Origin: Anaerolineaceae bacterium
GTDB lineage: Bacteria; Chloroflexota; Anaerolineae; Anaerolineales; Villigracilaceae
DNA: 34,108 bases
Direction of reading: 5' to 3'
Assembly (NCBI GenBank): GCA_009885445.1
Contig: VFKQ01000264.1
Coordinates: 1 to 34,108, forward strand
The notes below the pieces were generated by a model. That model ran no database searches. It was given only the letters and a program-made list of their open reading frames with translations, and was not told the DNA's origin. Of this stretch, positions 1 through 7,469 are shown piece after piece; the stretch's first letter is position 1, and every line of letters begins with the position of its first letter. A program made the position numbers and the translations under genes.

Positions 1-208
1 GTTTTCGTGGCACAACCCTCTTTTCGTATTCAATTTTTTACATTTGTTATTTTTCCGGTTGGCCCCTGTTTCCGCCTCACCGGTTGAACTTACTGTTTGC
101 AGTTTACAGGGTTTTAAAATGATTGTCAAGTATGTTTTGAAACTCGTTGCATCATCGAGTAAATAGTTGTCAGACAACTTTGCTCCCCGCCAGTTACTGA
201 AATGCATC
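1..208. other. Intergenic start of window, no gene seen
   Basis: I see no convincing gene in this AT-rich stretch. It holds two small hairpins downstream of the minus-strand operon that ends at 209: a perfect 7+1+7 palindrome (AGTTGTC / GACAACT, 165-179), and ACTCG / CGAGT flanking a 9-base loop at about 142-160. They could end the operon's transcript, but no strong T-run follows them. Confidence 0.5.
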
Positions 209-433
209 TTAGTCTTTGAAAACCAAAGGATACTGCTCTGGATACTTAAGTGCATCGAGTTCAATGTCCATATCAAGGTCAGGCCAATGAAAATTGTCAA
301 ACTGATTCTCAAAGTGAAAAATCTGCTCGATAGTGGCAGTTCGGAATTCAGGGTAGCGGTCATAAGGCACAAAATATTCGCCGTCTGCGGTTAATAACCA
401 GAAGCCATCACGCTCCACATTTGTGATTTCCAT
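209..433 (-). CDS. DUF2442 domain protein
   Basis: A 74-residue protein of the DUF2442 family. The short beta-rich N-terminus, the central NATIEQI-like segment (here RTATIEQIFHFE) and the later W-P-D-L-D...ELDAL pattern are typical of the family. DUF2442 proteins often pair with DUF4160 proteins in toxin-antitoxin-like loci, but here no DUF4160 partner is present. Its ATG abuts the stop codon of the upstream membrane-protein gene with no gap, and a GGAGGG ribosome site lies inside that gene's end, so it is translated as the last gene of the MoxR/DUF58 operon. Function is unknown. Confidence 0.75.
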   Translation of the reverse strand: MEITNVERDGFWLLTADGEYFVPYDRYPEFRTATIEQIFHFENQFDNFHWPDLDMDIELDALKYPEQYPLVFKD

Positions 434-928
434 TCACCCTCCTCTCCTCATCCTCGCCACCAACTGCGTCAACCCAATCGCGGCGAGCAATGCCAGGAAG
501 GCGACCCACTCAAAACTAAACTGCGGACGAAACAGCATCGAAGCCAGCGATAAGACAAATCCCAGCGCGGCGACGCCGCTGATTCGAATCAAGTGCGGAC
601 GCTCAAGCGACTCGCGCTCGCTGAGGGTGGGCGCATTTTCGAGGCGCTGTTCAAAATCGGACAGGTCCCAGGCGAAGAGCGCGCCGACGATGCCAGCCAG
701 CATCCAGCCGGAGGGCGCGCTCGTCCACACACCATAAGCAGAAAGAATCACAGCGACAGAAAAGCCAATGGAGGCGAACCAGCGCCAATTGCGGAATTGC
801 GCAATCAGCCACAGCGCGGCGAAGATTAAGAGTCCGCGCGCGACAGCGGGCTGACCCGACTCCAAATAGCCGAGCGCCAACGCGCCCATGCCGGTGACGA
901 TGCTGACAAATAAAACGACACGGGTCAT
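434..928 (-). CDS. Small integral membrane protein
   Basis: A 164-residue protein with about five hydrophobic segments: one at the N-terminus (VVLFVSIVTGMGALALGY), two around residues 33-65, one near 72-90, and two short ones near the C-terminus after a charged stretch. I do not recognise a named family. The start chosen is the ATG at 928, whose ATGA overlaps the stop of the DUF58 gene. A start 29 codons further upstream would read arginine- and cysteine-rich sequence that belongs to the DUF58 frame. It is the fifth gene of the MoxR/DUF58 operon and may work with those proteins at the membrane. Confidence 0.75.
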   Translation of the reverse strand: MTRVVLFVSIVTGMGALALGYLESGQPAVARGLLIFAALWLIAQFRNWRWFASIGFSVAVILSAYGVWTSAPSGWMLAGIVGALFAWDLSDFEQRLENAPTLSERESLERPHLIRISGVAALGFVLSLASMLFRPQFSFEWVAFLALLAAIGLTQLVARMRRGG

Positions 929-2211
929 GCAGGCCTCCCAATCGAACGCAACCATTGCGGCGTGCGCCCCAACGCCGCGCGGACAGCGGCATCGAAAGGT
1001 TGCTCCACGTCCCAATCTACAGTTTGAATGCCCGCACCTTGCAGACGGCGTAATAACAGTCCGCGTTCGAGGCGCACAATGCGTGCGGCTGTTTCCACTT
1101 CTGAAGTGGCAGGTAAATAACTTAATTCAAAACTCACCGGGTCGGGGCTGACCACGGTGACTTGATAACCGCGCGAGCGCAAACCGACCAGTGCGCCATA
1201 ATCACCTGGAACCAGCGGACTAACCACGACGATCTGCGAATGCACAGGGAAGAGGCGAGTGGGCAAGTGCGCGAGGCTGGCGAACACTTCACTGCCGCCA
1301 GGTCGCGCCGCGGCGAGAGCCTGCAATATTCGTTCGCGTTGCACCTTGCCATAGCCAGGAATCGTCCACTGCAAATATTGTCCGTAGACCAACAGCGCGA
1401 GACGGTTGCCCTGCGTAATCAGCGCGTCGCTGATGGCGGCGCAAGCGATGACAGAATGTTCGAAAAGCGATTTATCCACGCCGAAACGATTCGATCTATC
1501 GCGCCCGTCGAGCAGGATGCCCACATCCGCGACTCTTTCCTGCTCGAATTCGTTCGCATACAAATTATTGGGATGACGCGCGCTGATGTGCCAGTTGATG
1601 CGCCGCGGCGAGTCGCCGGTTTGATATTCGCGCACGCCGAAGAAGTCCACGCCCGAGCCGCCCACCCGCGCAGGGATCTCCCCCGCATACACGCGAGTCC
1701 GCCGTGGGCGAATAGATACTTGCTTGAGGCGCGGCACAAAGGGCAGGACGATGAGTCGCGCGGGGGCGGGTAGAGTCTCCGTCCGCTGGAGCAGGCCGAG
1801 GGAGTCGCGGGCGCTGACGCGTAACGGAGAAAACTGATAATCGCCGCGCAACCCGCTAACCGTGTAAGTCCACGAGGCGGACCCGTTGGGGGCGAGTCGA
1901 ATCAAGTGGCGAGTCTCGCCTTCGAGCAGAGTCAAGCCTAAAAGCAGGTCATCCAGCACAGTTAATTCTTCGATGCTCGCGCCGCGATTTGTGATTTCAA
2001 TAGTGACGTCTACATTTTGATGCGGGCTGACGCGTTCGGCGCTCAACGAACGGCGGACATGCAATTTAATTTCGGCGGGCGCGCGCCAAAAACCAGCGAG
2101 CAGATACAACGCGAGCGGCGCAAGCAAAGCGAGCACATCCCCGCTGACGGTGGCGAGGCCGGCGAGCAGGAGGAGGTAGAGATTGAGAGCGAGGAAGAGT
2201 GGGCGATTCAT
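925..2211 (-). CDS. DUF58 domain protein (MoxR partner)
   Basis: A 428-residue protein. Two hydrophobic segments lie at residues 5-42. A beta-rich region follows, and then the DUF58 signature (G-x-D-F-F-G-V-R-E-Y-x-x-G-D...R-I-N-W-H-x-S-A-R) at about residues 185-215. A von Willebrand A-like fold follows, with GILLDGRDRSN at its start. DUF58 proteins are encoded next to MoxR AAA+ ATPases and are thought to act with them in envelope-associated complex assembly or metal insertion. The MoxR gene lies 78 bp upstream, and the next gene overlaps this one by ATGA. The target of the pair here is not known. Confidence 0.9.
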   Translation of the reverse strand: MNRPLFLALNLYLLLLAGLATVSGDVLALLAPLALYLLAGFWRAPAEIKLHVRRSLSAERVSPHQNVDVTIEITNRGASIEELTVLDDLLLGLTLLEGETRHLIRLAPNGSASWTYTVSGLRGDYQFSPLRVSARDSLGLLQRTETLPAPARLIVLPFVPRLKQVSIRPRRTRVYAGEIPARVGGSGVDFFGVREYQTGDSPRRINWHISARHPNNLYANEFEQERVADVGILLDGRDRSNRFGVDKSLFEHSVIACAAISDALITQGNRLALLVYGQYLQWTIPGYGKVQRERILQALAAARPGGSEVFASLAHLPTRLFPVHSQIVVVSPLVPGDYGALVGLRSRGYQVTVVSPDPVSFELSYLPATSEVETAARIVRLERGLLLRRLQGAGIQTVDWDVEQPFDAAVRAALGRTPQWLRSIGRPA

Positions 2212-2247
2212 GTAAAAAAGATGAAAGATGAAAAAAAAATTAACCTT

Positions 2248-2273
2248 CGTGTTGTTTCGACAAGCTCAACACG
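2248..2273. repeat. Inverted repeat between moxR and DUF58
   Basis: CGTGTTG (2248-2254) and CAACACG (2267-2273) flank a loop containing TTCGACAAGCT. This TTCGACAAGCTCAA type of sequence is a common dispersed palindrome in bacterial genomes. It lies in the 78-bp gap inside the operon and could affect mRNA stability between the two genes. Confidence 0.5.
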
Positions 2274-2289
2274 CCGCCTTTGTGTTTAA

Positions 2290-3240
2290 TTAAATCACTG
2301 GCACAGCCGTGCGCAATATTGCATCTCGAATCACTTCGCCTGTGACGGTGTGCGACATCCAATATTCAGGTTGCAAAATAATTCGATGCGCGAGCACGGC
2401 GTTGGCAAAATATTTAATGTCATCGGGCAAAACATAATCGCGGCCGGCGAGCGCGGCAAAGGCGCGCGCTACTTTTAAGAAAGCCAGCGAGCCGCGCGGA
2501 CTCGACCCCACGGCGGTGCGACGGTCTTCGCGCGTGGCCTGCACGAGGCCGACGATGTACGCATCCAAATCTTTGTGGACGTGCACCGACTCGATGCTCT
2601 CGCGCAGTTCAAGTAGTTTTTGCGCGCTGGCCACTTCACGCAATTGCACTTCATCCTGCGTGCGCGCACGGCGACGACTCAAAATCTCACGCTCCTCTTC
2701 GGCAGTGGGATAGCCCATGCCCAGCTTTAACATGAAGCGATCTAATTGCGCTTCGGGCAATGGGAAGGTGCCTTCATATTCAATTGGGTTTTGCGTGGCC
2801 AACACAATGAACGGATCGGGCAGGCGCAACGTCTCGCCTTCGAGAGTCACTTGTCCCTCTTGCATGGCTTCGAGCAAAGCGGATTGCGTCTTCGGCGAAG
2901 CGCGATTAATTTCGTCGGCCAATAAAATATTGGTGAAGATCGGGCCTTTGCGCAATTCAAATTGATTCGTAGTGCGATTAAAAATATATCCGCCGGTAAT
3001 GTCAGCTGGCAAAAGGTCGGGCGTGAATTGAATCCGTTTAAAATCCAAACCCAGCACGGCGGCGAAACTGCGCGCCACAAGAGTCTTGCCGAGGCCCGGA
3101 AAATCTTCGAGCAGAACATGTCCGCCGGCCAGCGCGGCGGCGAGAATCATTTCGAGCGCGGCGCGCTTGCCCACCACGGCGCGCTCCACTTCGGCGATCA
3201 CATTTTTTGCAACTGTTGAAACTTCTTTGATGTCTGTCAT
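2290..3240 (-). CDS. MoxR family AAA+ ATPase
   Basis: A 316-residue AAA+ ATPase of the MoxR family. The Walker A motif DFPGLGKT is at residues 46-53, Walker B ILLADE at 105-110, the sensor I region [24 protein letters not shown] follows at about 147-170, and a lid domain occupies the last third. The length is normal for the family. MoxR ATPases act as chaperones for vWA/DUF58 partners, which are encoded immediately downstream here. The upstream DUF4129 and 2-TM proteins are the usual companions in this gene neighbourhood. The start is supported by a GGAG element nine bases upstream. Confidence 0.95.
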   Translation of the reverse strand: MTDIKEVSTVAKNVIAEVERAVVGKRAALEMILAAALAGGHVLLEDFPGLGKTLVARSFAAVLGLDFKRIQFTPDLLPADITGGYIFNRTTNQFELRKGPIFTNILLADEINRASPKTQSALLEAMQEGQVTLEGETLRLPDPFIVLATQNPIEYEGTFPLPEAQLDRFMLKLGMGYPTAEEEREILSRRRARTQDEVQLREVASAQKLLELRESIESVHVHKDLDAYIVGLVQATREDRRTAVGSSPRGSLAFLKVARAFAALAGRDYVLPDDIKYFANAVLAHRIILQPEYWMSHTVTGEVIRDAILRTAVPVI

Positions 3241-3260
3241 TTACAACTCCATCTTTTTTC

Positions 3261-3298
3261 ACCGCGAAGAGCGCAAAGGTTTTTGTTTTCTTCGCGGT
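3261..3298. repeat. Inverted repeat, CACCGCGAAG family
   Basis: ACCGCGAAGA (3261-3270) pairs with TCTTCGCGGT (3289-3298). The same core (CACCGCGAAG / CTTCGCGGTG) bounds the element at 26735-26839, so this is a dispersed repeat family. Here it sits in the leader just upstream of moxR. Confidence 0.75.
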
Positions 3299-3318
3299 AA
3301 AGAATTTTTATCATTACT

Positions 3319-3338
3319 CGCGACACCATGGTGTCGCG
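3319..3338. repeat. Perfect 20-bp palindrome after a stop codon
   Basis: CGCGACACCATGGTGTCGCG reads the same on both strands. It begins directly after the stop codon of the minus-strand membrane protein gene (stop at 3339-3341) and lies within the operon. It is likely a REP-type element and would form a 10-bp hairpin in RNA. Confidence 0.8.
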
Positions 3339-3929
3339 TTACGATTTTTCCAAATTCGATTCAATAATTTCCAACGCGTCATGCGGATTCAAATCCAGCG
3401 GCGTGGGGCGCGGACTTTCAAACGGCCAGCGCGCTTGCGGGAAATCTGCGAACGAGCGATTCAATCCCGCGTCCAAATAGGATGCCACCTCTGCGGGCGG
3501 ATTCCAGTCTGCGTCACGCAACGCTGTCCGCGCCGACGGCGGGTTGCGCCGCGCGCGAAAAGTCAGCAAGTCACGCGCGAGTTGAGCAAGCCGTTGCGCC
3601 ACCAGCCACTTAAAATAATTTCCGCGCGAGGCTTTGTTCAGCCACAACGCCAAAGACTCCACTTGTCCGCGGCCCATGAAGGGCGGGTCTGCTTTTCGAG
3701 GGCGTAGTTTTTGTTCGGGTGTGAGACTGCCCATGATAAACCACAGCGAGGCGGCCACGATGAGTATCCACCACAAAATTTGCGGGAGCGCGTCGTAATA
3801 CAGGCCAGCGATCCACCACACATACAGCGCGGGACGAATCAACATGCGCTCGACTGTGCGCTGCATCGCAAAGGCCAGGACAGCGATGACGAGTAATCCG
3901 CCTAGAAAAATTCCTGCGCGGCGCGTCAT
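3339..3929 (-). CDS. Two-TM protein of the MoxR/DUF58 operon
   Basis: A 196-residue protein with two hydrophobic segments (about residues 7-24 and 45-68), then a charged, proline-rich cytosolic region (LTPEQKLRPRKADPPFMGRGQ onward) with a helical block around WLVAQRLAQLARDLL. I do not recognise a named domain. Its ATGA overlaps the stop of the DUF4129 gene, so the two are translationally coupled. Its position between DUF4129 and MoxR suggests a scaffold or regulatory part of that membrane complex. Confidence 0.8.
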   Translation of the reverse strand: MTRRAGIFLGGLLVIAVLAFAMQRTVERMLIRPALYVWWIAGLYYDALPQILWWILIVAASLWFIMGSLTPEQKLRPRKADPPFMGRGQVESLALWLNKASRGNYFKWLVAQRLAQLARDLLTFRARRNPPSARTALRDADWNPPAEVASYLDAGLNRSFADFPQARWPFESPRPTPLDLNPHDALEIIESNLEKS

Positions 3930-4795
3930 GCCGTCTCACCACATGCGCGCAAAATGGAGGTGAGACATTCCGCCGCGTCGGCTTTTTCGCGCTCTTCTGT
4001 GCGCCGCGCGCCATAACGCGCAGACTCAAATAAACGAGTCAGGCGCGTAACGGCCTCGTAGGGCAAACCCGCTTTCAGCAGGTGCAGAGCGAACTCGCCA
4101 GCAGTCATCGCCTGCTGACGCTGTAGTCCGCGTGCGTGGGCTACGGCCTCAGTCATGCGCACGTAGGCTTTTAGAATCGCGTCTTCCCAATCGTGTCCGG
4201 CGGATAAATCGTCCAGCGAGGCGCGCGCGGCGGAGGCGATTTCGTTGAGCGGAAGGGCCGCGTCTGTTTGAGTCGCTGAAGTGGCGAAGCGCTGTTTGAA
4301 AAACCAGAGCAGGCCTAAAGTCAAGACGATGAACGCGAACGAGAGCAGATAAATTGTGGCGGGCGAAATGTCGGGGGGCGTAAAAACTGCGGGAGGCGGA
4401 GTAACGTCTGCGTTGCTGGGCGAGGAAAAGTCCATAGCCAAATTGATTGGCATCAAACCAAGTTGAACGCGGTTCTGAATCAGCCAGAAAATTGTGAAGG
4501 CCACGATCATTAAACGGATGAAAGCCAGAAGCCTTTGATTGGGTGAAGTCGGCAGAACCGATTGACGGGTGCGCGCCAATAATATGTAGCGAAACAAAAA
4601 TACCGCCACGATTAGCACGGCCCAAAAAACAAGCTGACTGCGCACCGCGCTGAACGGCGCGGGTCCGCCCTGCGCGGCAGTGACCTTGTCCCATTGCGCG
4701 GGATTGAATTGCACATCATGCAGGCCAGCGGCTAAATCGAGCAGGGCCAGGAGTGCTAAAGAGGCAGTTACAAGGATGGAGGTACGCGAGTTCAT
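3926..4795 (-). CDS. DUF4129 domain membrane protein
   Basis: A 289-residue membrane protein and first gene of the MoxR/DUF58 operon. It has an N-terminal signal-anchor-like segment, further hydrophobic segments near residues 55-75, 85-105 and 150-175, and a C-terminal cytosolic domain. That domain has the DUF4129 pattern (DWEDAILKAYVRMTEAVA...TAGEFALHL...L..LFESARYG). DUF4129 resembles the C-terminal part of transglutaminase-like proteins found with MoxR/DUF58. I chose the ATG at 4795 because the upstream residues are arginine-rich and unlike a membrane protein, and because a TGGTAAAAT promoter-like element ends seven bases before it. Confidence 0.85.
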   Translation of the reverse strand: MNSRTSILVTASLALLALLDLAAGLHDVQFNPAQWDKVTAAQGGPAPFSAVRSQLVFWAVLIVAVFLFRYILLARTRQSVLPTSPNQRLLAFIRLMIVAFTIFWLIQNRVQLGLMPINLAMDFSSPSNADVTPPPAVFTPPDISPATIYLLSFAFIVLTLGLLWFFKQRFATSATQTDAALPLNEIASAARASLDDLSAGHDWEDAILKAYVRMTEAVAHARGLQRQQAMTAGEFALHLLKAGLPYEAVTRLTRLFESARYGARRTEEREKADAAECLTSILRACGETA

Positions 4796-4802
4796 CGCAG
4801 GC

Positions 4803-4811
4803 ATTTTACCA
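4803..4811 (-). promoter_or_regulatory. Extended -10 promoter, probably leaderless
   Basis: On the minus strand TGGTAAAAT (extended -10 form TGn plus TAAAAT) ends seven bases before the ATG of the DUF4129 gene. Transcription would then start at or next to the start codon, giving an mRNA with almost no leader. No Shine-Dalgarno sequence is visible before this ATG, which agrees. Confidence 0.45.
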
Positions 4812-4871
4812 TCCAGACTCGCGCCGCCCATCCCTCTGCAGAGGGGCGAGGTAGCCACTGCGGCTTTGCGG

Positions 4872-4877
4872 TATAAT
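4872..4877 (+). promoter_or_regulatory. Candidate -10 box for glmS
   Basis: A perfect TATAAT, with no good -35 at 16-18 bp. It lies about 60 bp before the ribozyme cleavage site, where the glmS promoter is expected. Transcription would begin near 4884. Confidence 0.5.
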
Positions 4878-4939
4878 CCCGCTCGCACAAAAAAACAAGA
4901 CGCGGAGGTGACGCAACAAATTTATTACGGGAAAAAACA

Positions 4940-5237
4940 GCGCATGGACTTTGGTTAGTTGGGTAGTTCGATAGTTCTATAGTTTACTGGTTGCGCAAAA
5001 CCATGTAACCGAAAAAACTATGTAACTAAATAGCTATGTAACTACTAAAAGTTGACGAGGATGAGGGTTCTCAACTGCAAAGTTGAGTTAATTGACCACT
5101 ACGGTCAAAAAAATCGAATGATCAGCGGATGCCCTCCGGTGCCAGCCAGGCCCGACTTCTTTCCCTCCAGAAAAATAACCTTCACAAAAAAATACCGCGC
5201 GGGCAACCATGCGGACAAAGTTGTGAAGCGTGGCATA
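4940..5237 (+). ncRNA. glmS ribozyme (glucosamine-6-phosphate-sensing)
   Basis: The conserved blocks of the glmS self-cleaving ribozyme appear in order upstream of glmS. AGCGCATGGACTTT at 4939-4952 is the cleavage-site block, with cleavage expected between A4939 and G4940. AAGTTGACGAGGATGAGGG at 5049-5067 closes P1 and opens P2. ATCGA is at 5113-5117, CAGCGGATGCCCTCCGGT at 5123-5140, and GCGGACAAAGTTGTGAAGCG at 5211-5230. GAGGG (5063-5067) pairs with CCCTC (5132-5136). CTTCACAA (5180-5187) pairs with TTGTGAAG (5221-5228). ACTTT pairs with AAAGT to begin P1. In the known class, glucosamine-6-phosphate acts as a coenzyme for cleavage, which destabilises the mRNA and lowers GlmS. The RNA is about 300 nt, longer than usual, because of a roughly 100-nt P1 and a 43-nt insertion between GGGTT and ATCGA. 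The 3' boundary is approximate. Confidence 0.88.
4956..5047. repeat. 8-nt periodic inverted repeat forming ribozyme P1
   Basis: The left arm is a tandem array of TAGTT plus three variable bases (4956-4995, five units, the last TGGTT). The right arm is the complementary array AACTA plus three bases (about 5016-5047, four units, one AGCTA). Together they make a long imperfect stem inside P1 of the ribozyme. It resembles a dispersed intergenic repeat inserted in a stem that tolerates length change. Confidence 0.75.
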
Positions 5238-5256
5238 TTAAAAGAGAATAGAGAAC

Positions 5257-5298
5257 GGAGAAAAGAGAGTAGTTATGACTCCCTGCTCTCTTTTCTCT
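5257..5298 (+). promoter_or_regulatory. Long hairpin just before the glmS ribosome site
   Basis: GGAGAAAAGAGAGTAG (5257-5272) pairs with CTGCTCTCTTTTCTCT (5283-5298) over 16 bp, including G-U wobbles and a 10-base loop. It sits between the ribozyme and the GGAGG site at 5321-5325. No T-run follows, so it is not a typical terminator. It could protect the 5' end of the cleaved mRNA or be a dispersed AG-rich repeat like that near 25480-25520. Confidence 0.6.
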
Positions 5299-5333
5299 AA
5301 TCATCTTCCCGCTCAACTCTGGAGGACTCCCTC

Positions 5334-7175
5334 ATGTGTGGAATCGTCGGTTATATCGGCCCGCGCGACGCGACGCCGATTATTTACAACGGCTTGAAAC
5401 GCCTCGAATATCGCGGCTACGACTCGGCAGGCATCGCCGTGTTGCAAAACGAAAATATCGAAGTGCGGCGTGAGGCGGGCAAACTTTCGATGCTGGGCGG
5501 CTTGCTCGAAACATCCCCGATCAGCGGCAACATTGGCATTGGTCATACGCGCTGGGCTACGCACGGCGCACCCAGCGCGCGGAATGCGCACCCGCATCTC
5601 GGTCAAACCGGACGCGTTGTGGTTGTGCAAAACGGCATCGTCGAAAACTATCTTGAAATCAAAGACGAGTTAACGTCTGAAGGCGTGGATTTCAAATCAG
5701 ACACAGATACCGAAACCATCGTGCATCTCGTGGAGCATTATCTCGCCAGCGGACTCGACCTTGTCGAAGCGGCGCGCAAGACCTTTAAATATATTCGCGG
5801 CGCAAATGTGGTCGTGCTCATGTCTGCGGACGAGCCGGACAAAATCATCGCCGCGCGCATCGGTAATGCTGGCGGGGTCGTGGTGGGTTACGGCGACGGA
5901 GAAATGTTCGCCGCTTCAGACGTGCCTGCCATTTTGGAGCACACGCGCAAAGTGACTTTCCTTGAGTCGCATCAAATGGCCGTGCTGACGCGCGAAGGCG
6001 TCCGCTTTGAAACGATTGACGGAAGCCGAATCCGGCCTGAAATCCAGACCGTGGCGTGGGACCCGATCGCGGCCGAAAAGGGCGAATATCGTCACTTCAT
6101 GCAGAAGGAGATTCAGGAGCAAGTCCGCGCGCTGACAGATACGCTGGCGGGCCGCGTTGATTTCGAAGCCGGAAGAATCCGCCTGCCCGATTTAAATCTC
6201 ACGCCCGAGTTGGCCAAGCGCATCACAAAAATTTACATCACCGCCTGTGGCACCGCCGCGTATGCGGGCATGGTCGGAAAATTTCTGATCGAGAAAATCG
6301 CGCGCATCCCGGTTGAGGTGGAGATTGGTTCCGAGTTTCGTTATCGTGACCCGATCATTGATGCGAACACCGTGGTGCTGGCCATCAGCCAATCCGGCGA
6401 GACGGCGGACACACTGGCCGCGATGGAGGAGGGACGCCGCAAGGGCGCGATTGTGTGGAGCATCGTCAACGCGATTGGTTCGCAGGCCATGCGCATCGCT
6501 GACGGAACCATCGCGATGCAAACCGGACCGGAGATCGGGGTGGCCTCCACGAAGGCTTTCACCGCCCCGTTGATTGACCAATACATGCTGGCGATTCTGC
6601 TGGCAGACATGCGCGGCACGATTGACGAAAAGACGCGCCGCGAGCTTGTGTCTGATCTGCGCCTCGTCCCCGACCTGGCCGGGCGCACGCTAGCCCGCGA
6701 AGCTGACGTAGAAAAAGTGGCGCACGCATTCAAAGATATTCGCAGTTGTCTGTATCTCGGTCGCGGAATCAACATGCCGATTGCATATGAAGGCGCGTTG
6801 AAGTTGAAGGAGATTTCATACATTCATGCCGAGGGCTATCCTGCCGGCGAGATGAAGCACGGCCCCATCGCGTTGATTGACCGCGAGATGCCGGTGTTGT
6901 GCATCGCGCCCAAAGACCCGTGGCATGAAAAGATGATCTCGCAGATTCAACAGGCCAAGGCCCGCGACGGAATCGTGATTGCTGTGGCGACAGACGGCGA
7001 CGAACTGGTGGCTTCGATGGCGGACCATGTGTTGTGGGTTCCCAAAATGCCCTGGCTATTGTCGCCAGTGATCACGGTTCTGCCACTGCAACAGTTGGCT
7101 TATCACATCGCCACCCTGCGCGGCCTCGACGTGGACCAGCCGCGCAATTTGGCGAAGAGTGTGACGGTGGAGTAA
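5334..7175 (+). CDS. glmS: Glutamine-fructose-6-phosphate aminotransferase
   Basis: A 613-residue full-length GlmS. It makes glucosamine-6-phosphate from fructose-6-phosphate and glutamine, the first step to UDP-GlcNAc. Residues 1 to about 220 are the class II glutamine amidotransferase domain, with Cys2 after the initiator Met (MCGIVGYIG) as nucleophile. Two SIS domains follow. The first has SQSGETADT and the second the conserved GALKLKEISYIHAEGYPAGEMKHGP region. The C-terminus NLAKSVTVE is the standard end. A GGAGG at 5321-5325 precedes the ATG by eight bases. The gene is monocistronic, and the ribozyme in its leader implies feedback by its product. Confidence 0.98.
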   Translation: MCGIVGYIGPRDATPIIYNGLKRLEYRGYDSAGIAVLQNENIEVRREAGKLSMLGGLLETSPISGNIGIGHTRWATHGAPSARNAHPHLGQTGRVVVVQNGIVENYLEIKDELTSEGVDFKSDTDTETIVHLVEHYLASGLDLVEAARKTFKYIRGANVVVLMSADEPDKIIAARIGNAGGVVVGYGDGEMFAASDVPAILEHTRKVTFLESHQMAVLTREGVRFETIDGSRIRPEIQTVAWDPIAAEKGEYRHFMQKEIQEQVRALTDTLAGRVDFEAGRIRLPDLNLTPELAKRITKIYITACGTAAYAGMVGKFLIEKIARIPVEVEIGSEFRYRDPIIDANTVVLAISQSGETADTLAAMEEGRRKGAIVWSIVNAIGSQAMRIADGTIAMQTGPEIGVASTKAFTAPLIDQYMLAILLADMRGTIDEKTRRELVSDLRLVPDLAGRTLAREADVEKVAHAFKDIRSCLYLGRGINMPIAYEGALKLKEISYIHAEGYPAGEMKHGPIALIDREMPVLCIAPKDPWHEKMISQIQQAKARDGIVIAVATDGDELVASMADHVLWVPKMPWLLSPVITVLPLQQLAYHIATLRGLDVDQPRNLAKSVTVE

Positions 7176-7183
7176 GCGATCTA

Positions 7184-7269
7184 GCCACAGAGAGCACAGA
7201 GAGATTCTAATTTTTTCTCAAGGTTTTCTCTCCCGTAAGAACATCGGGACAATGTGTGAACTCTGTGGC
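7184..7269. repeat. Inverted repeat, GCCACAGAG family (copy 1)
   Basis: GCCACAGAG (7184-7192) and CTCTGTGGC (7261-7269) bound an 86-bp intergenic element nine bases after the glmS stop. A second copy with the same ends lies at 11493-11542. It is a dispersed non-coding repeat and may also help end or stabilise the glmS mRNA. Confidence 0.8.
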
Positions 7270-7349
7270 GAACGAATTTGCCTGTGTCAGTCAGACGCGA
7301 AGCGCAACCATTTTACAGATTAGTGTTTCATTAGAGGGTTGATAGCCAC

Positions 7350-7378
7350 TTGACTTGGCCCTCTAAATTTTGTATAGT
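7350..7378 (+). promoter_or_regulatory. Sigma-70 promoter of ABC operon
   Basis: TTGACT (7350-7355), a 17-bp spacer and TATAGT (7373-7378) form a near-consensus housekeeping promoter. Transcription would start near 7385, leaving a leader of about 85 nt before the ATG at 7470. Confidence 0.8.
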
Positions 7379-7401
7379 AATTCTCGGTCACCCCAAAACA
7401 A

Positions 7402-7437
7402 AAACGGCACTGCCAGAAAAAGATTGGCGTGCCGTTT
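7402..7437 (+). promoter_or_regulatory. Leader hairpin of ABC operon
   Basis: AAACGGCAC (7402-7410) pairs with GTGCCGTTT (7429-7437), with GCCA / TGGC continuing inside after a one-base bulge. The stem ends in TTTCTT. It lies wholly within the predicted leader. It could be an attenuator or a stabilising stem. No anti-terminator partner is obvious. Confidence 0.55.
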
Positions 7438-7469
7438 CTTACGCAAAATCCCCGGGGCAAGGAGCAGAC

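Noticed and set aside
434-1015. Longer start for the small membrane protein at 1015
   Set aside because: The added 29 residues come from the DUF58 frame. The ATGA overlap at 925-928 is the better start.
4904-4958. Strong GGAGGTGA followed by a short ATT-started frame of 12 codons
   Set aside because: No ATG, GTG or TTG at the right distance. The stretch runs into the ribozyme cleavage site, so it is probably chance.
5052-5300. 82-codon open frame on the plus strand upstream of glmS
   Set aside because: It lies in the conserved core of the glmS ribozyme and has no recognisable protein sequence.
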